Below, piece after piece: positions 7,922 to 22,200 of a stretch of 64,000 bases of DNA. Numbering within the stretch: position 1 is the stretch's first letter; each line of letters begins with the position of its first letter. This stretch comes from an uncultured Phocaeicola sp. (GTDB taxonomy: Bacteria > Bacteroidota > Bacteroidia > Bacteroidales > Bacteroidaceae). The position numbers and the translations under genes were made by a program. The stretch covers positions 1 through 64,000 of the forward strand of contig CALUJS010000001.1 in assembly GCA_944321015.1 (NCBI GenBank), given 5' to 3'. The notes below the pieces were generated by a model. The model was not told the origin of the DNA. It saw nothing but the letters and a program-made list of their open reading frames with translations, and searched no databases.

Positions 7922-10624
7922 ATGAAGAAACATCACATCCTTACCTCAGCCATCGCCCTCCTCGTCCTCGGAGCATGTTCGCCCGAGAAGGTGACGATCG
8001 TCGTACCCCAAGGCTCGCCCGCCCGAGTGCAATATGCCGGGGAGCGCCTCGAGCGCATCCTCGACGAAGGCGGATGCGACGCCTCGATAGACAGCCTCAT
8101 GCCCGCCGGGCAACCCGACCACCGCGTCATAGCACTCGCCCTGGCCGAAGGCTCGGCCCTCCCCAAGGAGGGCTACAGCATCGCGACCGAAGGCCTCCTC
8201 ACCACCGTCACCGGCAATGACCCCAGCGGCGTCATCTACGGCACGGTGGACATCACCGACCGATTCCTCCACGAAGGCAAGCTCGACCTGCCCGAAGGCC
8301 GCACCGAGGATGCCCCGGAGATGGTGCTGCGAGGCACGTGCATCGGCGTGCAGAAGACCTTCATTCTGCCGGGCCGACATGTCTATGAATACCCCTACAC
8401 CCCCGAGAACTTCCCCTGGTTCTATGACAAGGAGCGTTGGGTGGAATACCTCGACATGCTGGTGGACAACCGCATGAACTCCCTCTACCTCTGGAACGGG
8501 CACCCCTTCGCGTCGCTCGTCAAGTTGCCGGACTATCCCTTCGCCGTGGAGGTCGACGACGCAACCTTCGAGAAGAACAAGGAGATGTACCGCTTCCTCA
8601 CCGAAGAGGCCGACAAGAGAGGAATCTTCGTCATTCAGAAGTTCTACAACATCCTTGTCTCAAAACCCTTTGCCGAACACTACGGGATAAAGACGCAGGA
8701 CCGCAACCGACCCATCACCCCTCTGCTCTCCGACTACACGAGGAAGAGCATTGCGGCTTTTGTTGAGAACTATCCCAACGTGGGCCTGCTCGTCTGCCTC
8801 GGAGAGGCCATGGACACCTACGAGGACGACGTGGAGTGGTTCACCAAGACCATCATACCCGGAGTGAAGGACGGCTTGAAAGCGCTTGGCCGCACCGACG
8901 AACCGCCCATCCTCGTGCGTGCCCACGACACCAACTGTAAGATGGTGATGGACGCCGCCCTACCTTTATATAAGAACCTCTACACCATGCACAAGTACAA
9001 CGGCGAGTCCTTGACGACCTACGAACCCCGCGGACCGTGGGCCAAGATTCACCAGGACCTCTCCGCCCTGGGCTCAACCCACATCGAGAACGTCCACGTG
9101 TTGGCCAACCTCGAGCCCTTCCGGTGGTCCTCGCCGGACTTTGTCGAGAAAACCGTCCAGGCCATGCACGATGTTCACGGCGCCAACGCCCTGCACCTCT
9201 TCCCGCAGGCCTCCTATTGGGAATATCCCTACACCGCCGACAAGCTCCCCGACGGCTCACGCGAGGAACAGCTCTATCGCGACTGGGCATGGTACAAACT
9301 GTGGGGCCGCTATGCGTGGAACTGCCGTCGGGACCGTCAGCAGGAAGTTGCTTATTGGAACCGCGAGTTCGCCCGCTTCTATGGCATGGACGACTCTCAG
9401 GGAGCCCTCATCCGCGAAGCCTACGAACAGAGCGGCGAGATTGCCCCGAAGCTCCTGCGCCGTTTCGGCATAACCGAAGGCAACCGACAGACGTTACTCC
9501 TCGGCATGTTTGTCAGCCAACTGGTCAACCCCTACAAGTACACCATCTACCCCGGCTTCTATGAAAGCTGCGGACCGGAAGGCGAGAAGCTGATAGAGTA
9601 TGTTGAGAAGGAATGGAAGAAAGAACCCCATGTGGGCGAACTGCCGCTTGACGTGGTTGCCGACTGCGCCCGCCGGGGAGACGCCGCCGTGGCTGCCATA
9701 GACCAACTCCAAGGGAAGGCCAAGGAGAACGCCGACGAGTTCTCGCGCCTCGCCAACGACATGCACTGCTATCGCGAGTTCGCATGGTTCTTCTACTATA
9801 AAGTGCATGCCGCGAAGCATGTCCTTGACTATCAGTGGAGTCGCGACCTCGCATGCCTCGACTCCGTTGCGCCGCTTCTAGAAAAAAGCATAAAACATTA
9901 TCAAAAACTTGTAGATCTCACAAAAGAGCACTACCTTTACGCCAACAGCATGCAAACGGCACAGCGACGCATCCCAATCGGGGGTGACGAAGGCCGAAAC
10001 AAGACCTGGGAGGAGCTTCTGCCTCACTATGAGAAAGAGCTAGCCAACTTCCGCGCCCACCTCCAGACCTTGAAGGACAAGGCTGCCGGGAAAGTCTCCG
10101 ACACGGATGCCGACATCGAGCCGATGCATGTTGCCGACGTGCGGATGCTGACATCCCGCCTCCGCCCCGTCCGCCTCACTGAGGGCGCCGTGCTGATGAC
10201 CAATCTTCCGGCAAACAAGGTGCAGGCCCTCGCCCCCGAGCTTCGCGGAATGACCGCCTATGCGGTCGACGGCGCAGCCCAGCGCGAGAACGGAACGGAG
10301 CTTGAGTTCGAATGCAAGGCACCCGTGAAGCTTCTGGTCGGGTATTTCAAGGACGACCAGAAGAAGTACGCCAAGACCCCGACGCTGGAGACCGACGCGT
10401 CGGCCAACGAATACGGACAGGCAGAACCCCTCCTGACCAACGCCATCCATCTCGAAGAGATGCCCCTGGCCAACGTTCATGCCTATTCGTTCCCCGCCGG
10501 CCGCCACACGCTGCGCCTCCCCACGGGAATGGCCCTGGTCCTGGGCTTCACAGACTCCGAGGTCAAGGCCCGCAATGCGGCCCTCGACGGCACGGATGAT
10601 GTCATGGACTGGTTGTTCTATTGA
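7922..10624 (+). CDS. GH138-type lipoprotein (candidate RG-II alpha-galacturonidase)
   Basis: The 900-residue protein begins with a lipoprotein signal (lipobox LGAC, Cys at about 19). An N-terminal alpha/beta domain of the type found before alpha-glucuronidase and GH20 barrels spans about residues 24-115. A TIM-barrel region and a helical C-terminal half follow. I assign GH138 because E295 (in CLGEAMDT) and E362 (in KYNGES) lie 67 residues apart. This is the spacing, with an offset of one, that I recall for the catalytic glutamates 294 and 361 of Bacteroides paurosaccharolyticus GH138. GH138 removes alpha-galacturonic acid from RG-II chain A. The neighbours (GH127, GH141, GH78, GH137-GH2, GH106) support this. 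A GH115 or GH67-like role is the alternative. A terminator follows. Confidence 0.65.
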   Translation: MKKHHILTSAIALLVLGACSPEKVTIVVPQGSPARVQYAGERLERILDEGGCDASIDSLMPAGQPDHRVIALALAEGSALPKEGYSIATEGLLTTVTGNDPSGVIYGTVDITDRFLHEGKLDLPEGRTEDAPEMVLRGTCIGVQKTFILPGRHVYEYPYTPENFPWFYDKERWVEYLDMLVDNRMNSLYLWNGHPFASLVKLPDYPFAVEVDDATFEKNKEMYRFLTEEADKRGIFVIQKFYNILVSKPFAEHYGIKTQDRNRPITPLLSDYTRKSIAAFVENYPNVGLLVCLGEAMDTYEDDVEWFTKTIIPGVKDGLKALGRTDEPPILVRAHDTNCKMVMDAALPLYKNLYTMHKYNGESLTTYEPRGPWAKIHQDLSALGSTHIENVHVLANLEPFRWSSPDFVEKTVQAMHDVHGANALHLFPQASYWEYPYTADKLPDGSREEQLYRDWAWYKLWGRYAWNCRRDRQQEVAYWNREFARFYGMDDSQGALIREAYEQSGEIAPKLLRRFGITEGNRQTLLLGMFVSQLVNPYKYTIYPGFYESCGPEGEKLIEYVEKEWKKEPHVGELPLDVVADCARRGDAAVAAIDQLQGKAKENADEFSRLANDMHCYREFAWFFYYKVHAAKHVLDYQWSRDLACLDSVAPLLEKSIKHYQKLVDLTKEHYLYANSMQTAQRRIPIGGDEGRNKTWEELLPHYEKELANFRAHLQTLKDKAAGKVSDTDADIEPMHVADVRMLTSRLRPVRLTEGAVLMTNLPANKVQALAPELRGMTAYAVDGAAQRENGTELEFECKAPVKLLVGYFKDDQKKYAKTPTLETDASANEYGQAEPLLTNAIHLEEMPLANVHAYSFPAGRHTLRLPTGMALVLGFTDSEVKARNAALDGTDDVMDWLFY

Positions 10625-10654
10625 CGTTGTGAAACGTGCTCTCTCTATAATGAC

Positions 10655-10701
10655 GGACCCGCGGGCTTTCCTCCTCGATAACCTGCCCGTGGGTCCTTTT
10701 A
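10655..10701 (+). terminator. Rho-independent terminator after the GH138 gene
   Basis: GGACCCGCGGGC (10655-10666) pairs with GCCCGTGGGTCC (10685-10696) with one wobble pair, and TTTT follows. It closes the transcription unit that began with GH127 and separates it from the HU-like gene. Confidence 0.7.
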
Positions 10702-10925
10702 GAGGGGCACTCGTACATCGATATGGTGACCCACTCGTGCGTCGGTGTGGCGATCCTCCCGAGTCCTCCGCGGCGTTCCGCCCCGTCCCCATGACGGACC
10801 ACGCGCGCGCCCCGCAGCGACCGCTTGAGAAGAAACCCCGCGCCCCGCTCCCGGCATCCGCCGCGGCGAAGGTCAAAGGAAAAGAGTTAAATAAACCTAA
10901 TACGAACCCAAATAAATCGCAGAAG
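10702..10925. other. Intergenic stretch before the HU-like gene
   Basis: This G+C-rich spacer contains a lone GATATGGTGACCCACTCGTGCG unit (10720-10741) resembling the dispersed 22-bp repeat, but it is not tandem. The last 60 bases become A-rich before the ATG at 10926. No convincing TAnnTTTG promoter is seen. The upstream reading frame stays open through here, but it is not protein-like. Confidence 0.4.
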
Positions 10926-11390
10926 ATGATTGAGTTTGAAATTAAATCACGAACTTTGAACATCGGAAACCGCAAGGGGCAGACAGTCTATTACGCCCAA
11001 CCGAAGACCCAACAGCACATGACCGTCGACATGCTCGTCGACCGCGTCATGAGAGAAACGTCACTCTCCGAAGGCGACTCCCGCTGTGCGTTGATAACCT
11101 TCTGTAATGTCGTCTGCGACGCCCTCCGGATGGGCATGAGCGTCGACCTTGCGGAGCTTGGCTCCTTCCGTCTCTCGGTCACCTCCAAGATGATGGATAC
11201 ACCCGAAGAGGTCACCGTGGAAGATGCGCTCAACACGCCCCGGATAGTCTTCTATCCCAAGCGCCGGATGCGCGATGCGGCCAATTCCGTAGTCCTTACC
11301 ATCGATCGCTCCCGTGTGACTGCCGTAGGCGAGGCCGGACAGCCCGGCGGCGGAGGCAGTGAAGAGCCCGGAGAAGATGGCGGACTGTAA
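10926..11390 (+). CDS. HU-like DNA-binding protein (HU-HIG type)
   Basis: The 154-residue protein starts MIEFEIKSRTLNIGNRKGQ, typical of the Bacteroidales HU-like family (HU-HIG). An IHF/HU fold occupies about residues 30-125, including LADLGSF-like LAELGSF and a basic arm (RIVFYPKRRMR). A glycine- and acid-rich disordered tail follows (residues 135-154). Such proteins bind DNA as nucleoid components. The frame extends far upstream without a stop, but the ATG at 10926 is where family similarity begins and an A-rich leader precedes it. It stands alone between two terminators in the middle of the CAZyme cluster. Whether it affects cluster expression is unknown. Confidence 0.85.
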   Translation: MIEFEIKSRTLNIGNRKGQTVYYAQPKTQQHMTVDMLVDRVMRETSLSEGDSRCALITFCNVVCDALRMGMSVDLAELGSFRLSVTSKMMDTPEEVTVEDALNTPRIVFYPKRRMRDAANSVVLTIDRSRVTAVGEAGQPGGGGSEEPGEDGGL

Positions 11391-11712
11391 TGTAGCAAAA
11401 CCTCTGCGGGAAGGCTCGATACTTCCCCTCTCTTTCTATGCCAGGGAATCCGCCGGGTAGGCATCCCAATAACGGCAGGGTTCCCTCCCCGGCAGCCGGC
11501 TTGTGAAAGCGGGCTGCCGAGGATTTTAGCAGTTAGAACCGCTAGCATTGACTTTTTCGAGGCCTCTCGATTCAGGCCGCCAGCGACTGGCCGCTCTTGT
11601 TTGTCACTTTTAAGGAGGCCCCGTTCAGCTCTCTCTCTCGCATACCGAGTGGAAGCCGGCCAACCCGCAGATTCTTATACTAATGTCTCACACAACGACC
11701 ATACAGCAAACG
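11391..11712. other. Intergenic region between the HU-like and GH137-GH2 genes
   Basis: This 322-nt gap holds the terminator at 11490-11527. It also has a weaker fold near 11440-11487, where AGGGAA and TTCCCT could pair. The remainder is pyrimidine-rich on + with no clear promoter consensus, although the downstream unit must start transcription here or read through the terminator. Confidence 0.4.
11490..11527 (+). terminator. Terminator after the HU-like gene
   Basis: CGGCAGCCGGCTT (11490-11502) pairs with AAGCGGGCTGCCG (11507-11519) with one mismatch, and AGGATTTTA follows. The T-run is short, so efficiency may be moderate. Confidence 0.6.
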
Positions 11713-14700
11713 ATGAAACACACCTTATATATATGGCTGCTCGCCGCGCTCGCGACCCTGGGCGCGCACGCGCAGCAACACGTCACGCAGGAACGCATGG
11801 CCCGGGTGTATGAAGAAGCCCGGACGCCCTACAAATACGGCCTAGTGGTCGCCCCCGAGACCAACGGGGAGAAGATTGACTGCCCCACCGTGTTCCGCGA
11901 GGGCGACAGCTGGTATATGACCTACGTCGTCTACAACGGACAAGGGGGCACGGACGGCCGTGGGTATGAAACGTGGATTGCCCGCAGTGTCGACCTCCTC
12001 CATTGGGAGAAGCTGGGACGCATCCTCTCGTATCGCGAGGAGGGATGGGACAAGAACCAGCGCGCCGGATTCCCGGCACTCGTCGACATGGAGTGGGGCG
12101 GGTCGTATGCCCTGCAGCGGTACAAGGGCCGCGCCTGGATGAGTTACTTCGGCGGCGAGGGCCGCGGATATGAGGCGGTCGAGGCCCCCTTGTCCATCGG
12201 CATAGCTTCTACGAAGGACGACCCCGCCGTTGCCCGCGAGTGGCAGGCGGAGAAGCACCCAGTCCTCCGCCCCGACGACAAGGACGCCCAGTGGTGGGAA
12301 CGCCTGACACACTACAAGACGATGGTCTATTGGGACCGCGACGAACGCCTCGGGGCCCCCTTCGTGATGTTCTACAACGCGGGGGGAGTGAATCCCGAGA
12401 ACAACCTCAAAGCAGAGCGGATAGGCATCGCCCTCTCCAAGAACATGCGGAAGTGGCGGAGGTTCGAGGGTAACCCCGTCTTTGCCCACGAGTCCGCCGG
12501 AACGATTACGGGCGACGCGCAGATAGTGAAGATGGGCGACCTCTACGTCATGTTCTATTTCTCCGCCTTCAACCCCTCCCGGCCCTATAAGGCCTACAAC
12601 ACCTTTGCCTGCAGCTACGACCTCCTGACGTGGGACGACTGGCAGGGCCAGGACCTCATCTACCCCTCCAAGGACTACGACGAGATGTTTGCCCATAAGA
12701 GCTATGTGGTGAAGCACGACGGAGTGGTATACCACTTCTACTGCGCCGTCAACAACGCCGAGCAGCGGGGCATCGCCGTGGCCACGAGCAAGCCGATGGG
12801 CCGCTCGCACGTGAAGTTCCCCGCGCGTCCCCCGAAGGGGCGGCGCACACTCCTGAGCCTCGACCGCGACTGGACTACGTGGCTCGTCGGAAAGAATGGC
12901 CTGGAGGAGCAACGGAGGACCGTCAACATCCCCCACAACTGGGACGATTACTTCGGCTACCGACAGCTTACGCATGGCAACCTGCACGGCACGGCCGTCT
13001 ACCGCAAGGAGTTCCCGCTCACGGCTGTGGAGGAGGGCAAACGATATTTCCTGCGCTTTGAGGGCGTGGGCACCTACGCCACTATAAAGCTCAACGGACA
13101 CGACCTTGGGCGACATCCGGTGGGGCGCACCTGCCTGACGCTCGACGTCACCCCCTATCTGGCCGAGGCGAACACCTTGGAAGTCACGGCCGAACATCCC
13201 GACCTCATTGCCGACATGCCCTGGGTGTGCGGCGGATGCTCCTCCGAATGGGGATTCAGCGAGGGCTCCCAGCCCTTCGGCATCTTCCGCCCCGTCACCC
13301 TCGAGGTGACCGACGAGGTGAGGGTGGAGCCCTTCGGGGTGCACATCTGGCACGATGACGAGGTAAAGACCGTGTTCATCGACACGGAGGTGAAGAACTA
13401 TTCCGCCGAGCCTCGCACCTTCCAACTCATAAGCCGCCTCAACAACGCCGACGGGGCGCAGGTCATCCGACTCACCAATGAAGTCACCCTCCAACCCGGG
13501 GAGATGAAGACCATCCGCCAGGAATCTCCCATTGACAACCCCCGCCGATGGAGCGTCGACACACCTTATTTATATAGTCTCGCGTCCCTTATCAAGCAAG
13601 GGGGACGGACCACCGACGAAGTGTCCACCCCCTTCGGGTTCCGCACCGTGAGCTGGCCCGTGAAGCGACAGGACGGCGACGGGAGATTCTTCCTCAACGG
13701 ACAGCCCGTGTTCATCAACGGCGTGTGCGAATATGAGCACCAGTTCGGTCAGAGCCACGCCTTCAGCCGCGAGCAAATCATCTCCAGGGTGAAGCAAGTG
13801 AAGAATGCGGGGTTTAATGCCTTTCGCGACGCCCATCAACCCCATAACCTCCTCTACGGGGAGCTTCTGGATCGTGAGGGCATCCTGTGGTGGACCCAGC
13901 TTAGCGCTCATATATGGTATGATACGCCGGAGTTTAGGGAGAACTTCAAGACGATGCTCCGCCGCTGGGTGAAGGAACGCCGCAACTCGCCGTCGGTGGT
14001 GCTCTGGGGCCTGCAGAACGAAAGTACGCTGCCCGCCGACTTCGCCCGCGAATGTTCGGACATCATACGCTCCATGGACCCCACCGCCGACTCTATGCGA
14101 CCCATCACGACGTGCAACGGGGGAGAGGGGACGGACTGGAACGTCATCCAGAACTGGAGTGGTACGTATGGCGGCGACATATTCCGCTATGACTCGGAAC
14201 TGTCGCAGCCTAACCAGCTCCTCAACGGAGAGTATGGAGCCTGGAGAAGCATCGGCCTGCATGCGGAACCGGGAAGTCCCGAGTCCGAAGGCGTGTGGAG
14301 CGAAGAGGCCGCCTGCCACCTCATGGAGGTTAAGGTCCGTCTGGCCGAGGAAGCCAGAGACAAGGTCTGCGGGCATTTCCAGTGGATATACTCCAGCCAC
14401 GACAACCCCGGCCGACGGCAACCCGACGAGGCGTATCGCCTGATTGACAAGGTGGGACCCTTCAACTACAAGGGCCTCGTCACCCCGTGGGAGGAGCCGA
14501 CCGACCTTTATTATATGTATCGCTCGAACTACGTGGATGCCGACCGCGACCCCATGGTCTACATCGTGAGCCACACTTGGCCCCACCGCTTCAAGAAGCC
14601 CGGCAACGCCACCATCGAAGTCTATAGCAACTGCGACTCCGTGCGCCTCTACAACGATGCGGCGGGCGAAGGGGCCTATCTGGGCTATCAGACGAGGGGC

Positions 14701-15897
14701 CGCGTGGGCACACACTTCATCTGGGCCAACCGCGACATCCGCTACAATGTCCTGCGGGCTGTGGGCTATCGCCGCGGCAAAGCCGTGGCAGAGGATGTGG
14801 TCGTCTTCGACAATCTGCCGGAGGCGCCCCACTATGACAGCCTCTACCAGGACGTAACCCCCATGCTGAAGGGCGCTCCGGGCTATCACTACCTCTATCG
14901 GGTCAACTGCGGAGGCGATGACTATGTGGACGAGTTCGGACAGACTTGGATGACGGACAACACCACCTTCTCACACTCCTGGGCCGAAGATTTCGAGGGC
15001 CTCAATCCCTACCTTGCGAGTCAGCGGGAGACACATGACCCAATCCGCGGCACACGAGACTGGGCACTCTTCCAGACGTTCCGCTTTGGTCGCCACCGCC
15101 TGCACTACGACTTCGACGTGCCCGATGGCCGCTATCGGGTGGAGCTGTTCTTCGTGGAGCCCTGGCACGGCACCGGAGCCTCGCTCACCGACTGTGAGGG
15201 GATGCGCGTCTTCGATGTCGCCGTAAACGGCACGACGGTCATTGACGATCTCGACCTGTGGGCCGAGGCGGGCCACGACGGCGCCTTCAAGCAAGTCGTC
15301 GAGGCCGATGTCCGCGGCGGACGGCTGACCATCTCCTTCCCCGAGGTGAAGGCAGGTCAGGCAGTCATCTCGGCCATTGCCATAGCCACGGACAACGCCC
15401 TCGTAACAGTCCCCGCGCTCCCTGTCGGGAACACGTGGAGCTGGACCAAGGCAGACCGCGACGTCATGGCCAAGACACCCGCCGAGATGCTTCCCGAGGA
15501 CAAGAACGCCCGCCCCAACGTGACCTATGAGGCCGAAGACGCAAGGGTGCGCGGCGCCCACACCGAGCGCATCGTCAAGAAGCAGACGGGCATCTTCTTC
15601 GGCAAAGGCCCGAAGAGCAGCATCGAGTGGCGCGTGTCCACCGGTCTGGCGCAGGTCTATGCATTGAGGTTCAAATACATGAACACCTCCGGCCGCCCCA
15701 TCCCCGTGACGATGAAGTTCATCGACTCGAAGGGAGTGGTGCTGAAAGAGGATGTCCTCACCTTCCCCGATACGCCGGAGAAGTGGAGGATGATGAGCAC
15801 AACGACGGGCACCTTCATCAATGCCGGCCACTACCGTGTCCTCATCTCCGGTGACGACCTTGACGGGCTGGCCTTTGACGCCCTCGACATACAATGA
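11713..15897 (+). CDS. GH137-GH2 fusion glycosidase with malectin-type domain (RG-II side-chain enzyme)
   Basis: The 1394-residue protein has a signal peptide (MKHTLYIWLLAALATLGAHAQ), so the ATG at 11713 is preferred over one 30 nt upstream. Residues 25-375 form a five-bladed beta-propeller like GH137. Candidate catalytic glutamates are E154 and E235, with the same 81-residue spacing I recall for B. thetaiotaomicron BT0996. Residues 380-1000 are GH2, with acid/base E770 (GLQNES) and nucleophile E840 (LLNGEYG). A malectin-like beta-sandwich (YRVNCGGDDYVDEFG) and a C-terminal carbohydrate-binding-like domain follow. BT0996 joins a GH137 beta-L-arabinofuranosidase to a GH2 beta-glucuronidase on RG-II, so the same role is inferred here. 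Confidence 0.8.
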   Translation: MKHTLYIWLLAALATLGAHAQQHVTQERMARVYEEARTPYKYGLVVAPETNGEKIDCPTVFREGDSWYMTYVVYNGQGGTDGRGYETWIARSVDLLHWEKLGRILSYREEGWDKNQRAGFPALVDMEWGGSYALQRYKGRAWMSYFGGEGRGYEAVEAPLSIGIASTKDDPAVAREWQAEKHPVLRPDDKDAQWWERLTHYKTMVYWDRDERLGAPFVMFYNAGGVNPENNLKAERIGIALSKNMRKWRRFEGNPVFAHESAGTITGDAQIVKMGDLYVMFYFSAFNPSRPYKAYNTFACSYDLLTWDDWQGQDLIYPSKDYDEMFAHKSYVVKHDGVVYHFYCAVNNAEQRGIAVATSKPMGRSHVKFPARPPKGRRTLLSLDRDWTTWLVGKNGLEEQRRTVNIPHNWDDYFGYRQLTHGNLHGTAVYRKEFPLTAVEEGKRYFLRFEGVGTYATIKLNGHDLGRHPVGRTCLTLDVTPYLAEANTLEVTAEHPDLIADMPWVCGGCSSEWGFSEGSQPFGIFRPVTLEVTDEVRVEPFGVHIWHDDEVKTVFIDTEVKNYSAEPRTFQLISRLNNADGAQVIRLTNEVTLQPGEMKTIRQESPIDNPRRWSVDTPYLYSLASLIKQGGRTTDEVSTPFGFRTVSWPVKRQDGDGRFFLNGQPVFINGVCEYEHQFGQSHAFSREQIISRVKQVKNAGFNAFRDAHQPHNLLYGELLDREGILWWTQLSAHIWYDTPEFRENFKTMLRRWVKERRNSPSVVLWGLQNESTLPADFARECSDIIRSMDPTADSMRPITTCNGGEGTDWNVIQNWSGTYGGDIFRYDSELSQPNQLLNGEYGAWRSIGLHAEPGSPESEGVWSEEAACHLMEVKVRLAEEARDKVCGHFQWIYSSHDNPGRRQPDEAYRLIDKVGPFNYKGLVTPWEEPTDLYYMYRSNYVDADRDPMVYIVSHTWPHRFKKPGNATIEVYSNCDSVRLYNDAAGEGAYLGYQTRGRVGTHFIWANRDIRYNVLRAVGYRRGKAVAEDVVVFDNLPEAPHYDSLYQDVTPMLKGAPGYHYLYRVNCGGDDYVDEFGQTWMTDNTTFSHSWAEDFEGLNPYLASQRETHDPIRGTRDWALFQTFRFGRHRLHYDFDVPDGRYRVELFFVEPWHGTGASLTDCEGMRVFDVAVNGTTVIDDLDLWAEAGHDGAFKQVVEADVRGGRLTISFPEVKAGQAVISAIAIATDNALVTVPALPVGNTWSWTKADRDVMAKTPAEMLPEDKNARPNVTYEAEDARVRGAHTERIVKKQTGIFFGKGPKSSIEWRVSTGLAQVYALRFKYMNTSGRPIPVTMKFIDSKGVVLKEDVLTFPDTPEKWRMMSTTTGTFINAGHYRVLISGDDLDGLAFDALDIQ

Positions 15898-19236
<3,339 letters not shown>

Positions 19237-19271
19237 CTCACTGACCAAGCATAACGAATCACTTTATACTT

Positions 19272-22200
19272 ATGACGAAGAAGAATTTACTGGCGGCGTG
19301 GACCGTGGCCCTCGCCGTGCTCGCGGGCGCGCGCCCCGGGCATGTGGCGGCCCAGACCACGTTGCAGGAGCAGTTCACACAACTAAGCTCCGACGAGGCG
19401 CGGCCTTGGACGTTCTGGTATTGGATGTTCGGCGCCGTGACCCGCGAAGGCATAACGGCCGACCTCGAGGCCATGAAGCGCGTGGGCCTGGGGGGTGCCT
19501 ATCTGATGCCCATCAAGTCCGTGGCCCAGGGTCCGCAATTTGGCGGGAAGGCCGAGCAGCTCAGTCCCGAGTGGTGGGACATGGTCCGCTTCAGCATGGA
19601 AGAGGCCGACCGCCTGGGACTGGAGCTGGGGATGCACATCTGCGACGGATTCGCCCTCGCGGGAGGTCCGTGGATAACCCCCGGGGAGTCGATGCAGAAG
19701 GTTGTCTTTGCCGACACCATCGTCTCCGGAGGGCGGATGGAGGGGCTCGTCCTGCCCCGGCCCGAGGCCTATAAGGGATATTATGAAGACATTGCCCTCT
19801 ATGCCCTCCCCGTCAAGGGCGGGGAAGATACGGGCCTCGTGCCCAAGGTGACTTGCGGCAACGTCGAGATTCTGCCCCAGGGGAAGCAGGGAGTCAGCAT
19901 GAGCGACGACGGAACCATCCGCTCCTCCGCTCCCTGCTGGATTCAAATGGAATATCCCGAGCCCGTCACCTGCCGCAACGTGGAAATCATCCTCACGGGC
20001 AACAACTATCAGGCCCACCGCCTCAAGGTGATGGCCAGCGACAACGGCCGGGACTTCCGCTTCGTGAAGCAACTGCAACCTGCCCGCCAGGGATGGCAGA
20101 ACACCGACGAGAACTCTACGCACTCCGTTCCGCCGACCACGGCGAAGTTCTTCCGCTTCTATTGGACACCCGAGGGGAGCGAACCCGGAAGCGAGGACAT
20201 GGACGCTGCCAAATGGAAACCCAACCTGAAGATTAAGAAGCTCGTCATCCACTCCGAGCCGCGCCTCAACCAATGGGAAGGGAAGGCGGCGCTGGTGTGG
20301 CGGGTGGCCGCCGACACCCCTTCCGAGGAAGTCCCCGCGGAGGACTGCGTGAAGCCCTCGGAGGCGATTGACCTGACCGCCGGCATGAGAGACGGAGTGT
20401 TGACCGCCGCCCTTCCCGAGGGACGATGGCGCCTGTTGCGCATGGGTCACACCTCGACGGGCCACGAGAACGCCACGGGAGGTGGCGGCAAGGGTCTGGA
20501 GTGCAGCAAGTTCGACGCCCGCATCGTGCGCAAGCAGTTCGACAACTGGTTTGGCCGCGTGTTTACGATGGTCGATCGGGACCTTGCCCGCCGCGTCCTC
20601 AAGTACATGCACGTGGACAGTTGGGAATGCGGATGCCAGAACTGGAGCGACAACTTCGCCGACGAGTTCCGGGCACGCCGCGGCTACGACCTTATGCCCT
20701 GGCTGCCGCTCTTGGCGGGCATCCCCATGGAGAGCGCCGAGAGGTCGGAGGAGGTGCTTCGCGACGTTCGGACGACGTGCGCCGAGTTGGTCAACGACGT
20801 CTTCTATAAAACCCTCGCCGAGGCGGCCCGCGAGTACGGCTGCCGGTTCTCGGCCGAATGTGTGGCCCCCACGATGGTGAGCGACGGCCTGCTCCACTAT
20901 CAGATGGTCGACCTGCCCATGGGCGAGTTCTGGCTGCGGAGCCCCACCCACGACAAGCCCAACGACATGCTCGACGCCGTGAGCGGAGGCCGCATATACG
21001 GGAAACGCATCATTCAGGCGGAAGGCTTCACCGAGGTGCGCGGCACGTGGGACGAAGCTCCCTCAACCGTCAAGGCACTGCTCGACCGTAACTACGCCCT
21101 GGGCATCAACAAGCTGTTCTTCCATGTGACTGCCCACAACCCCTGGCTCGATCGCAAGCCGGGCATGACGCTCGATGGCATAGGATTCTTCTTCCAACGC
21201 GACAATACCTGGTACGACGATGGCGGAAAGGCCCTCGTCGACTATGTCCGGAGGTGTCAGACGCTGTTGCAATATGGCTATCCAGTGACTGATATCGCGG
21301 TGTTCACCGGCGAAGAGATGCCACGCCGCGCGGTGCTTCCCGAGCGTCTGGTGCCGATGCTTCCGGGCATCTTCGGCCGCGCCCGCGTGGAGAGCGAGAG
21401 GGTGCGCCTCGCGAACGTCGGCGAACCGTTGCGCACGATGCCTGTGGGCGTGACTCACTCGGCCAACATGGCCGACCCCGAGGACTGGGTCAACCCCCTT
21501 CGCGGATATGCCTATGACTCCTTTAATAAGGATGCCCTCCTTCGCCTCGCCGAGGCCGACAACACGAAGGGCGTGTTCCGCATGCCGTGGGGCTCGGAGT
21601 ATCGCGTCCTCGTGGTGCCCGAGAGCCGTCCGATGATGCCCAACAAGGTGTCGTCGCCCGAGATGGAGAAGCTCCTCAAACGCTTCTATCAGTCGGGCGT
21701 GCTGGTCATCCGCGAGCCTTTCCTCTATGACAACTTCAACGACTTCGGCCTCGAGCGGGATGTCGTCGTGCCGAAGAACGTGGCCTGGACCCACCGCCGC
21801 GGGGATGAGGCCGACATCTACTTCATAGCCAATCAGGACGAACACTCCGGGCAGAGCTTCACGGCCTCCTTCCGCATCAGCGGCATGCAGCCCGAGCTGT
21901 GGGACCCGATGACGGGCGAAGTGTCGGAACCGGGCGTGTGGCGCGAGCGCGACGGCCGTGTCGAGGTCAGCCTCTCGCTGGCCCCCTCGCAGTCGATGTT
22001 CGTCGTCTTCCGCCGCCCCTCCTCCAAAGTGGGAGAGGCCACGGTGAAGAGTGTCCGCCGCCGTCCGCTGGAGGTCAAGGAGTGGACCATACATTATAAT
22101 ACGCTGGGCCTTGACGAGACGGTTTCGGAGCTTCGGAGCTGGACCTCCTCGCGCAACGACAAGGTGCGCTATTACTCCGGCACGGCCGTCTACCGGACGG

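Noticed and set aside
10479..10925. Long N-terminal extension of the HU-like protein
   Set aside because: The open frame overlaps the GH138 gene and a terminator. Its translation is Arg/Pro-rich and not protein-like, while family similarity starts at 10926.
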